Shown: positions 16,826-26,722 of the stretch, one piece after another
How positions within the stretch are numbered: the stretch's first letter is position 1
Layout: each line of letters opens with the position of its first letter
NCBI RefSeq assembly: GCF_028473605.1
Contig: NZ_CP097267.1
Location: 3,836,501-3,900,500 of the forward strand
Origin: Acidovorax sp. NCPPB 3576
Lineage (GTDB): Bacteria > Pseudomonadota > Gammaproteobacteria > Burkholderiales > Burkholderiaceae_C
Length of the DNA: 64,000 nt
Direction: 5' to 3'
Position numbers and translations under genes: made by a program
Notes under the pieces: generated by a model
Seen by the model: only the letters and a program-made list of their open reading frames with translations
Told to the model about the DNA's origin: nothing
Databases searched by the model: none

Positions 16826-18577
16826 TTACTTGGCGTCCTGGATGCGCGCGATGGCCGTGCCGGCCGCGTGGTAGCTGCCTGCGGCAGCGGCGAGGGAAAT
16901 GGTGCCCGCACGGTGCGCGGTGACCTGCATTTCCATCTTCATGGCTTCCATCACGGCGATCACGTCGCCCTTGGCCACGGTGTCGCCCTCGGCCACTTTC
17001 CAGGTCTGCAGCGTGCCGGCGATGGGGGCGCCCACGGCGTTGGGGTCTTGCTCGGCCTTTTCGCCAGCCCCTGTGCCTGCTGCCCCCGCTGCAGCGCCGC
17101 CCGGCACGGACTGCAGGCCACGCAGCAGTTCCGGTGGCAGGCCCAGGGAGACGCGGCGCCCGTCGATCTCCATCGCGGTGCGGATCAGGCTGGTGTCGGC
17201 CACCGGCTCGGCGCGCATCGCAGCCGCCAGGTCGGGGGCGAAGTCGGTTTCGATCCAGCGGGTGTGGACCTTGAAGCCATCGGCGCCCACAAAATCGGGA
17301 TGGCCGATGACCGCCCGATGGAACGGCAGCACCGAGGCCACGCCTTCGATCTTGAATTCGCGCAGCGCGCGCTGCGCACGGGCGATCGCCTGCTCGCGCG
17401 TGGCGCCCGTCACGATGAGCTTGGCCATCAGCGAATCGAACGTGCCCGGCACGACCGAGCCGGACTGCACGCCGCTGTCCACGCGCACGCCAGGGCCGGA
17501 GGGCGGTGCGAAGTGGTGCACCGGGCCAGGCGTGGGCAGGAAGCCCCGGCCCACGTCTTCCGCGTTGATGCGGAACTCGATGGAATGGCCCAGCGGCTTG
17601 GGCGTTTCGGTGACGGTGAGCGCATGGCCGTCGGCGATGCGCAGTTGCTCCAGCACCAGATCGATGCCGGTGGTCTGCTCGGTCACCGGGTGCTCGACCT
17701 GCAGGCGCGTGTTCACTTCGAGGAACGAGATGGTGCCGTTGCCGCTGAGCAGGAATTCGACCGTGCCCGCGCTGGTGTAGCCGGCTTCGGCGCAGATGTC
17801 GCGTGCGGACTGGTGGATGCGCGCGCGCTGCTCTTCGGAAATGAACGGGGCCGGGGCTTCTTCCACCAGCTTCTGGTTGCGCCGCTGCAGCGAGCAGTCG
17901 CGCGTGCCCAGCACCAGCACGTTGCCGTGGGTGTCGGCCAGCACCTGGGCCTCGATGTGGCGGGGCCGGTCGAGGAACTGCTCGACGAAGCACTCGCCAC
18001 GCCCGAAGGCCGTGACGGCCTCGCGCACGGCGGAGTCGTACAGCTCGGCCACTTCGTCCATGCGCCAGGCGACCTTCATGCCCCGGCCACCGCCGCCGAA
18101 CGCGGCCTTGATGATGATGGGCAGGCCGTGCTGCTCGGCGAACGCCACGACTTCGCTGGCGTCCTTGACGGGCTCGGAGGTGCCGGCCACCAGTGGTGCG
18201 CCGACCTTGAGCGCGATCTTGCGGGCCTCGACCTTGTCGCCCAGGCGCGCGATGGCCTGGGGCGAGGGGCCGATCCAGGTCAGGCCCGCGTCGATCACGG
18301 CCTGCGCGAACGCGGCGCTTTCCGACAGGAAGCCGTAGCCGGGGTGCACCGCGTCGGCGCCGCTGCGCTTGGCGACGGCCAGCAGCTTTTCGATGTTCAG
18401 GTAGGTGTCGGCCGGCCGGTCGCCGTCCAGGCCGTAGGCCTCGCCCGCCATGCGGGCGTGCACGGCGTCGATGTCTGCGTTGGCATAGACGGCCACGGAG
18501 GCCACGCCGTAGTCGGCGCAGGCGCGGGCGATGCGGACGGCGATCTCGCCACGGTTGGCAATGAGGACTTTTTTCAT
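16826..18577 (-). CDS. Biotin carboxylase with C-terminal biotin carrier domain
   Basis: 583 aa. The N-terminus [19 protein letters not shown], the ATP-grasp glycine loop [12 protein letters not shown] (about 170) and [16 protein letters not shown] (about 285) show a biotin carboxylase. The last 80 residues are a biotinyl domain with VMEAMKMEM, where the Lys is the biotin site. Reaction: ATP-dependent carboxylation of biotin for transfer to an acceptor. No classical carboxyltransferase beta subunit is nearby. Instead it follows the pxp genes by 54 bases, and PxpB/PxpC are homologues of the carboxyltransferase part of urea carboxylase. A role in carboxylating 5-oxoproline or a related lactam is inferred from context only. 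Confidence 0.9.
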   Translation of the reverse strand: MKKVLIANRGEIAVRIARACADYGVASVAVYANADIDAVHARMAGEAYGLDGDRPADTYLNIEKLLAVAKRSGADAVHPGYGFLSESAAFAQAVIDAGLTWIGPSPQAIARLGDKVEARKIALKVGAPLVAGTSEPVKDASEVVAFAEQHGLPIIIKAAFGGGGRGMKVAWRMDEVAELYDSAVREAVTAFGRGECFVEQFLDRPRHIEAQVLADTHGNVLVLGTRDCSLQRRNQKLVEEAPAPFISEEQRARIHQSARDICAEAGYTSAGTVEFLLSGNGTISFLEVNTRLQVEHPVTEQTTGIDLVLEQLRIADGHALTVTETPKPLGHSIEFRINAEDVGRGFLPTPGPVHHFAPPSGPGVRVDSGVQSGSVVPGTFDSLMAKLIVTGATREQAIARAQRALREFKIEGVASVLPFHRAVIGHPDFVGADGFKVHTRWIETDFAPDLAAAMRAEPVADTSLIRTAMEIDGRRVSLGLPPELLRGLQSVPGGAAAGAAGTGAGEKAEQDPNAVGAPIAGTLQTWKVAEGDTVAKGDVIAVMEAMKMEMQVTAHRAGTISLAAAAGSYHAAGTAIARIQDAK

Positions 18578-18631
18578 TTCAGTGGGCTCGGTAATCGGTA
18601 AGGGGGGGATGCTCGGCGCGCGTTCAAGCGG

Positions 18632-20290
18632 TCACGCAGCGGCGCCGCGCGTGATGGCCTCGAAGGCCCGGATCGGATTGAAGCGCACCCAGGCGTTGAC
18701 CGGGATCTGGCCCGCGCGGTCCAGGTGGTGGGGCGCGACGGTGCCGATGACAGGGTAGCCGCCGGTGAGCGGGTGGTCGGCCAGGAACAGCACGGGCTGG
18801 CCGCTGGGCGGCACCTGGATGGCGCCGATGCAGGTGCCTTCGCTGGGCAGCTCGCCGCCCACGGCACGCGCCAGCGGCTCGTCGCCCGCCAGGCGAATGC
18901 CCACGCGGTTGGACTGCGGCGTGACGCGCCAGCGCTGCGCCGCCAGCAAAGCGACGGCTTCGGGCGTGAACCAGTCGGTGCGCGGGCCGAGCACCACGTC
19001 GAGCGTGATGTCTTCGTGCACCGTGGGCAGGCAGGCCGGCGGTACTTCGGGCGCGCCGACCACGGCGCTGCCCACCACGGGCCGCACGGCCAGCACGTCG
19101 CCGTTGGCCACGGCCGCCGGGCCCACCCGGGCCAGCGTGTCGGTGGCGCAGCTGCCCAGCACGGGCTGCACGGCGAAGCCGCCGCGCACCGCCACGTAGC
19201 AGCGCGTGCCGGCCACCGGCTCGCCCACGGTGAGCGTGTCGCCGTCGCCCAGGGCGATGGGCTGGTAGTTGGGCACGGGCCAGCGCAGGCCGGCCGCGTT
19301 GGTGAGGGTCAGGGGCGCATCGGCGCCGGTCACGGCCACGACGGTGTCGCCGCGGCTGCGCAGTTGCAGGCCGCCGTTGACCGTCTCCAGGCAGGCGCCG
19401 TCGGAGGCATTGCCGGCCAGCCGGTTGGCCGCCTTGCAGGCGGCCTGGTCCATGGCGCCGGAGGCCGAGACGCCCTGCCCCGCCTGGCCATGGCGGCCCA
19501 CGTCCTGGAACAGGGTCTGCAAGCCGGCCGAGACCACTTCGAGCGCCGCGCCCGAGCCGGAATCGGCGGACACGGATGGGGATGCAGCGAGGTCTGCCGG
19601 TGCACTCGCCGCTGAAGGTTCGGCACCTTTTTGGCCTCCAGCGCATGTTTCACTAGGGCGTTCTGCTACATTTTTAGCAGCAATATCCACAAAGCGCACG
19701 CGGTCGCCGGGCTGCAGCAGCGCCGGCACGGGGCGACCCAGGTCCCACATGGCCGTGGGTGTGGTGCCGATGATCTGCCAGCCGCCCGGGCTGGCCTGCG
19801 GATAGACGCCGCTGAAGGTGCCGGCCAGCCCCACCGCGCCCGCCGGAATGCGGGTGCGCGGCGTGGTGCGGCGCGGCACGTTCAGGCTCGGGTGGCCGCC
19901 CGTGAGGTAGCCGAAGCCCGGCGCGAAGCCGGTGAACGCCACGGTGTATTCGCTGCCCGTGTGGCGCGCGATCACCTCTTCGGGGGTGATGCCCAGCATG
20001 CCCGCCACTTCGGCCAGGTCTTCCCCGTCGTAGTGCACGGGGATTTCGATGAGCGTGGTGCTGCGCTCGGCCTGCGCGCTCACGTCGCGCTGGGCAATGG
20101 CTTCCACCAAACCCGAAAGCGACTGCACGGCGGGGCGAAAGTGGATGAGGATCGTGCGGGCGGCGGGCACCATTTCCTCGATGCCGGCGATGGGCTCGTG
20201 CCGCAGCGAGGCCAGCAGCGCCAGCGTCTGGTCGAGATCGTCCAGCTCGACCATGACCGCGTTCAGGTTGACGGGCAGAAAGCGCATCAT
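18632..20290 (-). CDS. pxpB/pxpC: 5-oxoprolinase subunits PxpB and PxpC fused
   Basis: 552 aa from ATG 20290, which overlaps the pxpA stop by four bases (ATGA). Residues 1-215 are PxpB/KipI-like (CT_C_D domain): [26 protein letters not shown] and [15 protein letters not shown]. Residues about 265-552 are PxpC/KipA-like (CT_A_B): [35 protein letters not shown] and SNRVGIRL. In E. coli these are separate subunits which, with PxpA, hydrolyse 5-oxoproline to glutamate using ATP. The about 45-residue linker is Ala/Ser/Pro-rich. Its start is encoded by a copy of the dispersed intergenic repeat, suggesting two neighbouring genes became joined. Confidence 0.9.
   Translation of the reverse strand: MMRFLPVNLNAVMVELDDLDQTLALLASLRHEPIAGIEEMVPAARTILIHFRPAVQSLSGLVEAIAQRDVSAQAERSTTLIEIPVHYDGEDLAEVAGMLGITPEEVIARHTGSEYTVAFTGFAPGFGYLTGGHPSLNVPRRTTPRTRIPAGAVGLAGTFSGVYPQASPGGWQIIGTTPTAMWDLGRPVPALLQPGDRVRFVDIAAKNVAERPSETCAGGQKGAEPSAASAPADLAASPSVSADSGSGAALEVVSAGLQTLFQDVGRHGQAGQGVSASGAMDQAACKAANRLAGNASDGACLETVNGGLQLRSRGDTVVAVTGADAPLTLTNAAGLRWPVPNYQPIALGDGDTLTVGEPVAGTRCYVAVRGGFAVQPVLGSCATDTLARVGPAAVANGDVLAVRPVVGSAVVGAPEVPPACLPTVHEDITLDVVLGPRTDWFTPEAVALLAAQRWRVTPQSNRVGIRLAGDEPLARAVGGELPSEGTCIGAIQVPPSGQPVLFLADHPLTGGYPVIGTVAPHHLDRAGQIPVNAWVRFNPIRAFEAITRGAAA
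19627..19686 (-). repeat. Dispersed intergenic element inside a coding linker (copy A)
   Basis: On the minus strand: ATTGCTGCTAAAAATGTAGC, then CGCCCTAGTG, ATGCGCTGGAGGCC and AAAAAGG. It is the same element found between genes elsewhere in the window, but here it is read through in frame as the first part of the PxpB-PxpC linker (residues about [20 protein letters not shown]). Confidence 0.7.
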
Positions 20291-21057
20291 GCTGCGGCCT
20301 GCCCTGCGAACGATGCGATGGTCACGCCGGCCTGCTCGAAGCGCGCGCGCACCTGCTGCGCGATGGCGACGGCGTCGGGGCTGTCGCCATGCACGCAGAT
20401 GGAATCGGCCCCGATGCGCACCTGGCTGCCGTCGATGGCTTCGATCACGCCGTCGGACACCAGGCGCAGCATGCGCTCGGCGATCAGCTCGGCGTCGTGC
20501 AGCACGGCACCCTTTTCGCGGCGCGAGACCAGCGTGCCGGCCGGGGTGTAGGCACGGTCGGCGAAGGCTTCGGCCACCACGCGCAGGCCAGCGTCGCGCG
20601 CCCAGCCGATCAGCGGGGAGCCGGCCAGGGCCACGAGCACCAGGCGGTCGTCGATCTCGCGCAGGGCGGTGATCACGTCGCGCGCCTGGCGGGCGTCGTG
20701 GGCGATGGTGTTGTAGAGCGCGCCATGGGGCTTCACGTAGCGCACTTCGGTGCCGGCGGCCTTGGCCAGGCCCTGCAGGGCGCCGATCTGGTAGATGACG
20801 TCGGCCACGAGGTCGGCGCTTTCCACGTCCATGTTGCGGCGCCCGAAGCCGACCAGATCGCGGTAGGCCACGTGCGCCCCCACCACCACGCCGCGGGCTT
20901 TGGCCTCGCGCAGCGTGCGCAGGATGCCGGCGGCATCGCCGGCGTGGAAGCCGCAGGCCACGTTGGCGCTGCTCACGATGCCGAGCATGGCCGCGTCGTC
21001 GCCCATGCGCCATGCGCCGAGGCTCTCGCCCAGGTCGCTGTTCAGATCCATTTTCAT
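20287..21057 (-). CDS. pxpA: 5-oxoprolinase subunit A (LamB/YcsF family)
   Basis: 256 aa. The family signature [14 protein letters not shown] is at the N-terminus, followed by [13 protein letters not shown] and [16 protein letters not shown]. PxpA provides the barrel that completes ATP-dependent hydrolysis of 5-oxoproline together with PxpB and PxpC. Length matches the family (about 250). A start two codons later (MDLN) is also possible. It overlaps pxpBC by four bases and follows the pyroglutamyl peptidase gene, so peptide release and ring opening are encoded together. Confidence 0.95.
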   Translation of the reverse strand: MKMDLNSDLGESLGAWRMGDDAAMLGIVSSANVACGFHAGDAAGILRTLREAKARGVVVGAHVAYRDLVGFGRRNMDVESADLVADVIYQIGALQGLAKAAGTEVRYVKPHGALYNTIAHDARQARDVITALREIDDRLVLVALAGSPLIGWARDAGLRVVAEAFADRAYTPAGTLVSRREKGAVLHDAELIAERMLRLVSDGVIEAIDGSQVRIGADSICVHGDSPDAVAIAQQVRARFEQAGVTIASFAGQAAA

Positions 21058-21130
21058 CGTCGTTCTCCTGGCGGTCGGTGCCGCCGATATCTCAAACCCG
21101 CAGGGCGCTGCACGCAGCGCCCCGGCTGTA

Positions 21131-21826
21131 TCAATGCAATTGGCCCGCGGTTTCCCGCACGTCTTGGCGCACGGCCAGCGCCGTGCGGATGACAGCGCGC
21201 AGGGCCTGCGCCTGCGTGTCCAGCGCCATGCTGGGCGCGCCGCCGCCCACGCGCGCGGCCTGCTCGGGCAGGTAGGGCACGTGGATGAAGCCGCCGCGCG
21301 CAGGAGCCGCCGTGGCCGGCAGCGTGGCGGCGCCTGCGGCCCGCTGCGCCAGGCGGTGCATCAGCGCGTAGAAGATGTGGTTGCAAACGAAGGTGCCGGC
21401 CGTGTTGGACACCGCGGCCGGCAGGCCTTCGGCGCGCAGGTCGCGCACGATCGCCTTGATGGGCAGCGTGGAAAAGTACGCTGCCGGAGCGCCCGGCACC
21501 ACGGCGGTGTCCACCGGCTGCTGGCCGGCGTTGTCGGCGATGCGGGCATCGTCCAGGTTGATGGCCACGCGCTCCAGCGACACCTCGGCGCGGCCACCGG
21601 CCAGGCCCAGGCAGATCACCAGCTTGGGCTGCCACTGCGCCAGCGCCGCGTCGAGCGCCTGCGCAGCCTTGCCGAACACGCAGGGCAGCTGCACCGCGCG
21701 CACGGTGGCGCCGGCATGCTGCCAGCCGTCGAGCGCACGCGCCACCTCCCACGAGGGGTTGACCGGATCGCGCTCGAAGGGCTCGAAGCCCGTGAGCAGC
21801 ACAGTGTGGGGGGCGGCGTCGGACAC
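21131..21826 (-). CDS. pcp: Pyroglutamyl peptidase I (C15)
   Basis: 231 aa. It has [21 protein letters not shown] at the start, [17 protein letters not shown] (catalytic Glu region) and [17 protein letters not shown] with the catalytic Cys. A His in [11 protein letters not shown] completes the triad, as in family C15. It removes N-terminal pyroglutamate from peptides in the cytoplasm, yielding the 5-oxoproline that PxpABC degrades. Slightly longer than typical (210-215) through an inserted Ala/Gly stretch before FIHVP. Confidence 0.95.
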   Translation of the reverse strand: MSDAAPHTVLLTGFEPFERDPVNPSWEVARALDGWQHAGATVRAVQLPCVFGKAAQALDAALAQWQPKLVICLGLAGGRAEVSLERVAINLDDARIADNAGQQPVDTAVVPGAPAAYFSTLPIKAIVRDLRAEGLPAAVSNTAGTFVCNHIFYALMHRLAQRAAGAATLPATAAPARGGFIHVPYLPEQAARVGGGAPSMALDTQAQALRAVIRTALAVRQDVRETAGQLH

Positions 21827-21844
21827 GGGGCGGCCTCTCTTCGT

Positions 21845-22807
21845 CTATCGGAACATCAGGAAGTACATCAGGAACACGTTGCACGTGAGCAGCGCCAGGG
21901 CCGTCGGCACCTGTGCGCGGATCACCGCATTCTTGTCCGGCAGCTCCAGCAGCGCGGCGGGCACGATGTTGAAGTTGGCGGCCATCGGGGTCAGCAGCGT
22001 GCCGCAGTAGCCCGAGAGCATGCCGATCGCGGCCATCACGGCGGGGTCGCCGTGGTACACGCCCAGCAGGATCGGCACGCCCACGCCACCCGTCATGACC
22101 GGGAAGGCGGCGAAGCCGTTGCCCATGATGATGGTGAACAGCGCCATGCCGATCACGTACACGGCGCAGGCCACGAAGCGGATGTCCATGTTGATGTAGC
22201 TGGTCGTGATGTACGCCACGGCCTTGCCCACGCCGGCATCGGAGAACACCAGGCCGAGCATGCCCAGCATCTGCGGCAGCACCAGGGCCCAGCCCAGCGC
22301 GTCGGTCAGGCGGCGGGATTCGCGCAGGCCCTGCACGGGGGTCTCGCGGGTCAGCCAGCAAGCCAGCGCCAGCGACAGCACGCAACCCACGCCCAGGCTC
22401 ACCAGGGTGGTGTTCTTGGGGTCGATCAGCGGCACGCCGCCCACCATCAGGTGCTTGGCCGACAGCGTTCCGATCATCGTGATGAGCGGAATCGCCAGGG
22501 CGGGAATGAACAGCCGGTTGCCCAGGCGCGTGGCACTGGTCTGGTACTCGGCCGGGGTGCGGGGCGTGTGCTTGCCCGCGCCCACGCCGCCGAAGCCGGC
22601 GATGAGGGCCATCACCACGGCGCCGGTGCCCACCCAGATGGGCGGCAGCAGGTCGCCGACGAGGAAGACCAACGAATACAGCGCCCAGAACAAGCCGCTG
22701 GAAAAGCGCTTGGGGTTGCTGCGATCGGCCACGGTCATCACCGCGGTGACGGCCAGGATCGCGCCGACGAGGTAGTACAGGTGTTGGATGGTCAACGTCA
22801 TGCTCAT
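21845..22807 (-). CDS. DUF979 membrane protein, putative 5-oxoproline transporter half
   Basis: 320 aa, about nine hydrophobic helices, for example LYYLVGAILAVTAVMTVA and LFWALYSLVFLVGDLLPP. This is the DUF979 family, found next to DUF969 and to pcp/pxp genes in many bacteria. Its stop lies 18 bases before pcp and its start overlaps the DUF969 stop (ATGA). A role in uptake of pyroglutamate or pyroglutamyl peptides is inferred from this conserved neighbourhood. No energy-coupling protein is visible. Confidence 0.85.
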   Translation of the reverse strand: MSMTLTIQHLYYLVGAILAVTAVMTVADRSNPKRFSSGLFWALYSLVFLVGDLLPPIWVGTGAVVMALIAGFGGVGAGKHTPRTPAEYQTSATRLGNRLFIPALAIPLITMIGTLSAKHLMVGGVPLIDPKNTTLVSLGVGCVLSLALACWLTRETPVQGLRESRRLTDALGWALVLPQMLGMLGLVFSDAGVGKAVAYITTSYINMDIRFVACAVYVIGMALFTIIMGNGFAAFPVMTGGVGVPILLGVYHGDPAVMAAIGMLSGYCGTLLTPMAANFNIVPAALLELPDKNAVIRAQVPTALALLTCNVFLMYFLMFR

Positions 22808-23556
22808 GCTCCCTTGGCACCGGAGACGGTGGCGGCGCCGTTGCCGGCAGCGGTTTCAGCAGCGGCGTGTGCCGCGAGTTCGCGGGCCAGCACGCCGTCC
22901 AGGCGATGCAGGCGCCAGGCGTGGATGGCGAACGCGCAGATGGCGGTCGGAATGCCCCACAGCGCGATGTGGATCGGCTCGACATCGACGCCGGCCTCAT
23001 GCAGGAAGGTGGACATCAGAACGATGGCGCCGAAGGCCACGAAGATGTCTTCGCCGAAGAACAGGCCCACGTTGTCGGTGGCCGCGGAGAACGCGCGCAG
23101 CTTGTGGCGGATGCGGTCGGGCAGCTTGCCGTAGCGCGCCTCGGTGGCGCCTTCGGCCATGGGGGCGAGCAGCGGACGCACCATCTGCGGGTGGCCGCCC
23201 AGGCTGGTCAGGCCGATGGCGGCCGTGAGCTGGCGGGCGCCCAGATAGACGATGAGCAGACGGCCAGCGGTGGCCGACTTGATGCTGCTGATCCAGTTCT
23301 GCGCATGCTGGCGAAGGCCATGCCGCTCCAGCAGCCCGATCACTGCCAGGGGCAGCAAGATGATGAGCGGCAGGTTGCGCGTCTTGATGAAGCCGGTGCC
23401 GATGGTGGCCAGGATCTTGTCGATCGGAAACCCGGCGGCGAACGCCGTCGCGATGGCCGTGACGATCACCACCAGCATCGGGTTGAACCGCAGGATGAAC
23501 CCCACGATGATGACCGCCACCCCGATGAGCGGCCACAGATTGACTACGTTTTGCAT
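22804..23556 (-). CDS. DUF969 membrane protein, putative 5-oxoproline transporter half
   Basis: 250 aa. Start at 23556, where AAGGAAG lies seven bases upstream. Helices include NLWPLIGVAVIIVGFILRF and NPMLVVIVTAIATAFAAGF, with the family segment FSAATDNVGLFFGEDIFVAFG. First gene of the minus-strand pxp operon and overlapping the DUF979 gene. The paired families probably form one transporter (inferred). The promoter should lie in the gap shared with the GntR gene. Confidence 0.85.
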   Translation of the reverse strand: MQNVVNLWPLIGVAVIIVGFILRFNPMLVVIVTAIATAFAAGFPIDKILATIGTGFIKTRNLPLIILLPLAVIGLLERHGLRQHAQNWISSIKSATAGRLLIVYLGARQLTAAIGLTSLGGHPQMVRPLLAPMAEGATEARYGKLPDRIRHKLRAFSAATDNVGLFFGEDIFVAFGAIVLMSTFLHEAGVDVEPIHIALWGIPTAICAFAIHAWRLHRLDGVLARELAAHAAAETAAGNGAATVSGAKGA

Positions 23557-23791
23557 CTTGAACTTCCTTGAATACGTACAGCCTGGCCGGTCCGGTCTTC
23601 GCCTGGCCTCTCCGCTGGTGGCGGAAAAAAGGTGCGGCAGCGAACCGTTGGGCCCCATTGCCGGTTCAGGCGTCGCACGGGCAATGGGAGGTTGCTGCCC
23701 GTGCGCGGTCTGGACCGGCACAGCACACAACGCAAATTGCGTGCCAATCAATGAACAACAAATGGGCGATCAACCCTTGAAAAACTTCAAG

Positions 23792-23802
23792 TTGTTGAAC
23801 AA
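23792..23802. promoter_or_regulatory. Palindromic operator between pxp operon and GntR gene
   Basis: TTGTTGAACAA is a palindrome around a central G. It sits in the 474-base divergent gap (23557-24030). The identical sequence, extended to ATTGTTGAACAAT, lies in front of the second GntR gene at 29819-29829. FadR/FCD-type GntR proteins bind short palindromes of this kind, so it is a good candidate operator for autoregulation and control of the pxp operon. The remainder of the gap shows no gene. Confidence 0.6.
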
Positions 23803-24030
23803 TCAGTGAGCTATGAAGCTACAACACGCACCAATTTGTTTCACGATCGCCTGATTTTGCCCAACAACAGGGCAAGGGGCTGACCCGGACAAACCCTAGG
23901 AAAAGGGGTTTAGAAAGCGGTATTCCACAGGGCGGATTCTTGCGAAGCGGGCCGATCTGCTACAAAGTACGAACCCCCCGATTTCGGCCCGCGCGCCGCA
24001 TCGCGCCGCACGCCATCCAACCACCCAGGC

Positions 24031-24711
24031 ATGACCACCGAAACCCCAACGAACGCCCAGACCCTGAACGAACGCACCGCGGAGCTGATCCGCCAGAAGA
24101 TCGTGAAGGGCGAGTTCTCGCCCGGCCAGCGGCTGTCCGAGACCGCTTTGAGTGAAAACCTGGAGATTTCGCGCAACACGCTGCGCGAGGTCTTTCGCCT
24201 GCTGACCCAGGAAGGCCTGGTCAAGTACGAGCCCAACCGCGGCGTCTCAGTGGCCATCCCGAGCATCGCCTCGATCATCGACATCTACCGCGTGCGCCGG
24301 CTCATCGAGTGCCAGGCCATCGCCCAGGCCTACCCGCGCCACCCCGCCAAGAAGCACCTGCGCGAGTCGGTGGACGCGGCCCTGCGCTGCCGCGAGGCGG
24401 CCGACTGGCAGGGCGTGGGCACGGCCAACATGGAGTTCCACATGGCCATCGTGGAGCTGGCCGACAGCGAGCGCCTGAACGTGATGTTCACGCACATCCT
24501 GGCCGAGCTGCGGCTGGCCTTCGGGCTGCTGAACGACCCCGAGTTTCTGCACGCGCCCTATGTGGACATGAACGTGAAGATCGTCGATCTGTTCGAGGCG
24601 GGCAAGCTGCAGGAGGCATCGGCGCAACTCAACGAATACCTCGTGCACTCCGAGCGCATCGTGCTGGCCGTGTATGCCCGGCGCATTTCCGACACCAGCC
24701 AGGACCGCTGA
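24031..24711 (+). CDS. GntR/FCD-family regulator of the pxp operon
   Basis: 226 aa. Winged-helix domain at residues 12-75 (ELIRQKIVKGEFSPGQRLSE, ISRNTLREVFRLLTQEGLV). FCD ligand domain after residue 90 with VRRLIECQAIAQAY, MEFHMAIVELADSERL and a His near the end (YLVHSERI); such domains bind small acids through Asp/His residues and often a metal. Divergent from the pxp operon, so 5-oxoproline is a likely effector (inferred). The protein at 29970-30647 is very similar along its whole length. Confidence 0.9.
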   Translation: MTTETPTNAQTLNERTAELIRQKIVKGEFSPGQRLSETALSENLEISRNTLREVFRLLTQEGLVKYEPNRGVSVAIPSIASIIDIYRVRRLIECQAIAQAYPRHPAKKHLRESVDAALRCREAADWQGVGTANMEFHMAIVELADSERLNVMFTHILAELRLAFGLLNDPEFLHAPYVDMNVKIVDLFEAGKLQEASAQLNEYLVHSERIVLAVYARRISDTSQDR

Positions 24712-24737
24712 GCGGCACCGCTGCGCACCCCTTCACG

Positions 24738-24823
24738 ATGTCCAGCATGGCCGCGTCATCGCCCATGCGCCATGCGCCATGCTCCGAGGCTCTCGCCCAG
24801 ATCGCTGTTCAAATCGATCGTTG
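24738..24823 (-). pseudogene. pxpA 5' fragment
   Basis: Read on the minus strand this repeats the first about 75 bases of pxpA (20983-21054): [15 protein letters not shown], then an eight-base insertion that breaks the frame. The start codon is lost. It lies right after the GntR gene and before the chemoreceptor stop, and records a partial duplication of the pxp locus. Confidence 0.7.
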
Positions 24824-24858
24824 CCTTTTTATTCCTGTTGTTAGTCAACTGCCCGCAG

Positions 24859-26532
24859 TCACGACGGTTCGCTGCCTAAACGAAACCGGCCCATGGCGAC
24901 ATTGAGCCGGAGAGCTTGGTCCTGCAGGCTTTGGGCGGCTGCAGCACCTTGCTCCACCAACGCGGCGTTTTGCTGGGTGACTTCGTCCAGAGCAGTCACC
25001 GCAAGGCTGACCTGGGCGATTTCGTCGCTTTGCCCGAGGCTGGCTGCGCTCAGGCCGGACAGGATTTGCGTCAGTTGGGCAACGCTGACCACCACTTCGG
25101 ACATCGTGGCGCCTGCCCGGGCCACGAGCTCGGCCCCCTCGTCCACGCGAACTACGCTGCTGTGTATCAAGTCCCGAATCTGCTTGGCCGCTTCGGCACT
25201 GCGCCCGGCCAGACTGCGCACCTCGCTGGCTACCACGGCAAACCCCCGGCCTTGCTCGCCCGCACGCGCGGCTTCCACCGCGGCGTTCAGCGCCAAAATG
25301 TTGGTCTGAAACGCAATGCCGTCAATGACGCCAATGATGTCGGCGATGCGCTGGCTGCTGTGGTGAATGTCATGCATCGTGCGCACCACTTTCTGCACCA
25401 CATCGCCCCCTCGATGTGCCACTCGAGCGGCCTCTTGGGCCAGTTGGTCGGCATGGCGGGCTTGTTGTGCGTTGCCGTCCACCGTAGCCGCCAGCTGCTC
25501 CAAACTCGCCGCAGTTTGCTGCAAGTGCGCTGCCGCGCCCTCGGTGCGCCCGCTCAGGTCTCCATTGCCCGCCGCAACCTCTGCACTGGCCGTGTGAATG
25601 GATGCACCGGCGCTGCGCACCTCTTGCACCACATGGTGCAGGGCTCGCGCCATCTGATCGAGCGTTTGCAGCAAGTCCCCAATTTCATCGCCAGAGCGCG
25701 CCTGCAGCCGCACGGTCAAGTCGCCCCCGGCCACACGGGCAGCGGCAGCGCTGGCCTCTTGCAGCGGCCGCACGATGGAGCGACGCAGCAGCCAACTGCA
25801 CATAGCCGAAAGCACCACCACAAACGCGACTGCCATGGCACTGACCCACTGGGCACGATGCGACTCGCCCACCATGGCTTCGGAGCCCTCCAGCGCTGCG
25901 CGTTCAGTCTGGGCCAGCAACACATCCAGGGCGTTCAGGTAAGCGGCCAGTGCCTCTGCATGCCCCTGCAGCTCACGCTGGCTGATCACTTTGGATTCGA
26001 GCGAAGCGGACATCAGTGCATCGCGCAGGCGCCCATAAGCCATGCGCTGCTCCATCGCTGCGCGCATCGCAACGCGAACCGACTCTGGCACGCTGGGTTG
26101 GGCCATGGCCTGGTCCACCCCGTCGACTCGGGCCGTGTCCTGCTCTTGCTGCAGACGCATTTCTGCCACCAGCGGAAACACGTCGGTAGAAATCGTTGCA
26201 CGCAGCGCGATTTGCCCCATCAACACCGACTGCGTCTTCCAGTCACGCACCATGCGCTCCAGCGGCAACAACTCGCGGACCAACACCTGGGCCTGCCGGG
26301 ATGTAGTCTGGCCAGACATCCAGCTGACCATGCCCAACACACATACGGCCAATGTCAAAACGCCAAACCCCATCGTCAATTTCACCCCCACGGTCCAACG
26401 CATTCGGGCGCGGCGCGGGTCAGGCTGACTGTCGTCCGCCCACCCAGGTTTGCGAGGTGTCTGCTCCGTACCTTCCACGGCAGGCAAAGCCAGCGATGCG
26501 GATCGAAGATCCCAAGAAGGAAGACTGTCCAT
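24859..26532 (-). CDS. Methyl-accepting chemotaxis protein
   Basis: 557 aa. Membrane helices at about 48-71 and 227-250 enclose a periplasmic helical sensor of about 155 residues (four-helix type). HAMP follows ([22 protein letters not shown]). The signalling hairpin near 400 reads [20 protein letters not shown] and [19 protein letters not shown]. Start at 26532 with AAGGG upstream; the 45 residues before helix 1 are unusual for the class, so a start at MRWTVGVKL is also possible. No C-terminal CheR-tethering pentapeptide. It stands between the pxp and TRAP loci, so it may sense a related compound, but nothing in the sequence shows the ligand. Confidence 0.93.
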   Translation of the reverse strand: MDSLPSWDLRSASLALPAVEGTEQTPRKPGWADDSQPDPRRARMRWTVGVKLTMGFGVLTLAVCVLGMVSWMSGQTTSRQAQVLVRELLPLERMVRDWKTQSVLMGQIALRATISTDVFPLVAEMRLQQEQDTARVDGVDQAMAQPSVPESVRVAMRAAMEQRMAYGRLRDALMSASLESKVISQRELQGHAEALAAYLNALDVLLAQTERAALEGSEAMVGESHRAQWVSAMAVAFVVVLSAMCSWLLRRSIVRPLQEASAAAARVAGGDLTVRLQARSGDEIGDLLQTLDQMARALHHVVQEVRSAGASIHTASAEVAAGNGDLSGRTEGAAAHLQQTAASLEQLAATVDGNAQQARHADQLAQEAARVAHRGGDVVQKVVRTMHDIHHSSQRIADIIGVIDGIAFQTNILALNAAVEAARAGEQGRGFAVVASEVRSLAGRSAEAAKQIRDLIHSSVVRVDEGAELVARAGATMSEVVVSVAQLTQILSGLSAASLGQSDEIAQVSLAVTALDEVTQQNAALVEQGAAAAQSLQDQALRLNVAMGRFRLGSEPS

Positions 26533-26601
26533 GAAAAACCCTTGATGATGTCAATGCCCTCCGATGCGTTCCCGCTTAGCGCGGGCGACAGCGGTCGCAG
26601 G

Positions 26602-26625
26602 CTCGCCCATGTCGGCATTCAAATC
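26602..26625 (-). pseudogene. Possible second pxpA 5' fragment
   Basis: The eight codons read DLNADMGE, the family start of LamB/YcsF (PxpA) proteins, and then diverge. It is just downstream of dctM and upstream of the chemoreceptor. The fragment is short, so chance is not excluded. The rest of 26533-26722 shows no gene. Confidence 0.3.
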
Positions 26626-26722
26626 TCAGGCCAAAGGACAGGCCCATCACGCCCCGTGCATTGGCCACGGTGGCACGCGGAACACTGATCCCTTGAACCG
26701 GAGACATCAGCGGTGCTGCGCT

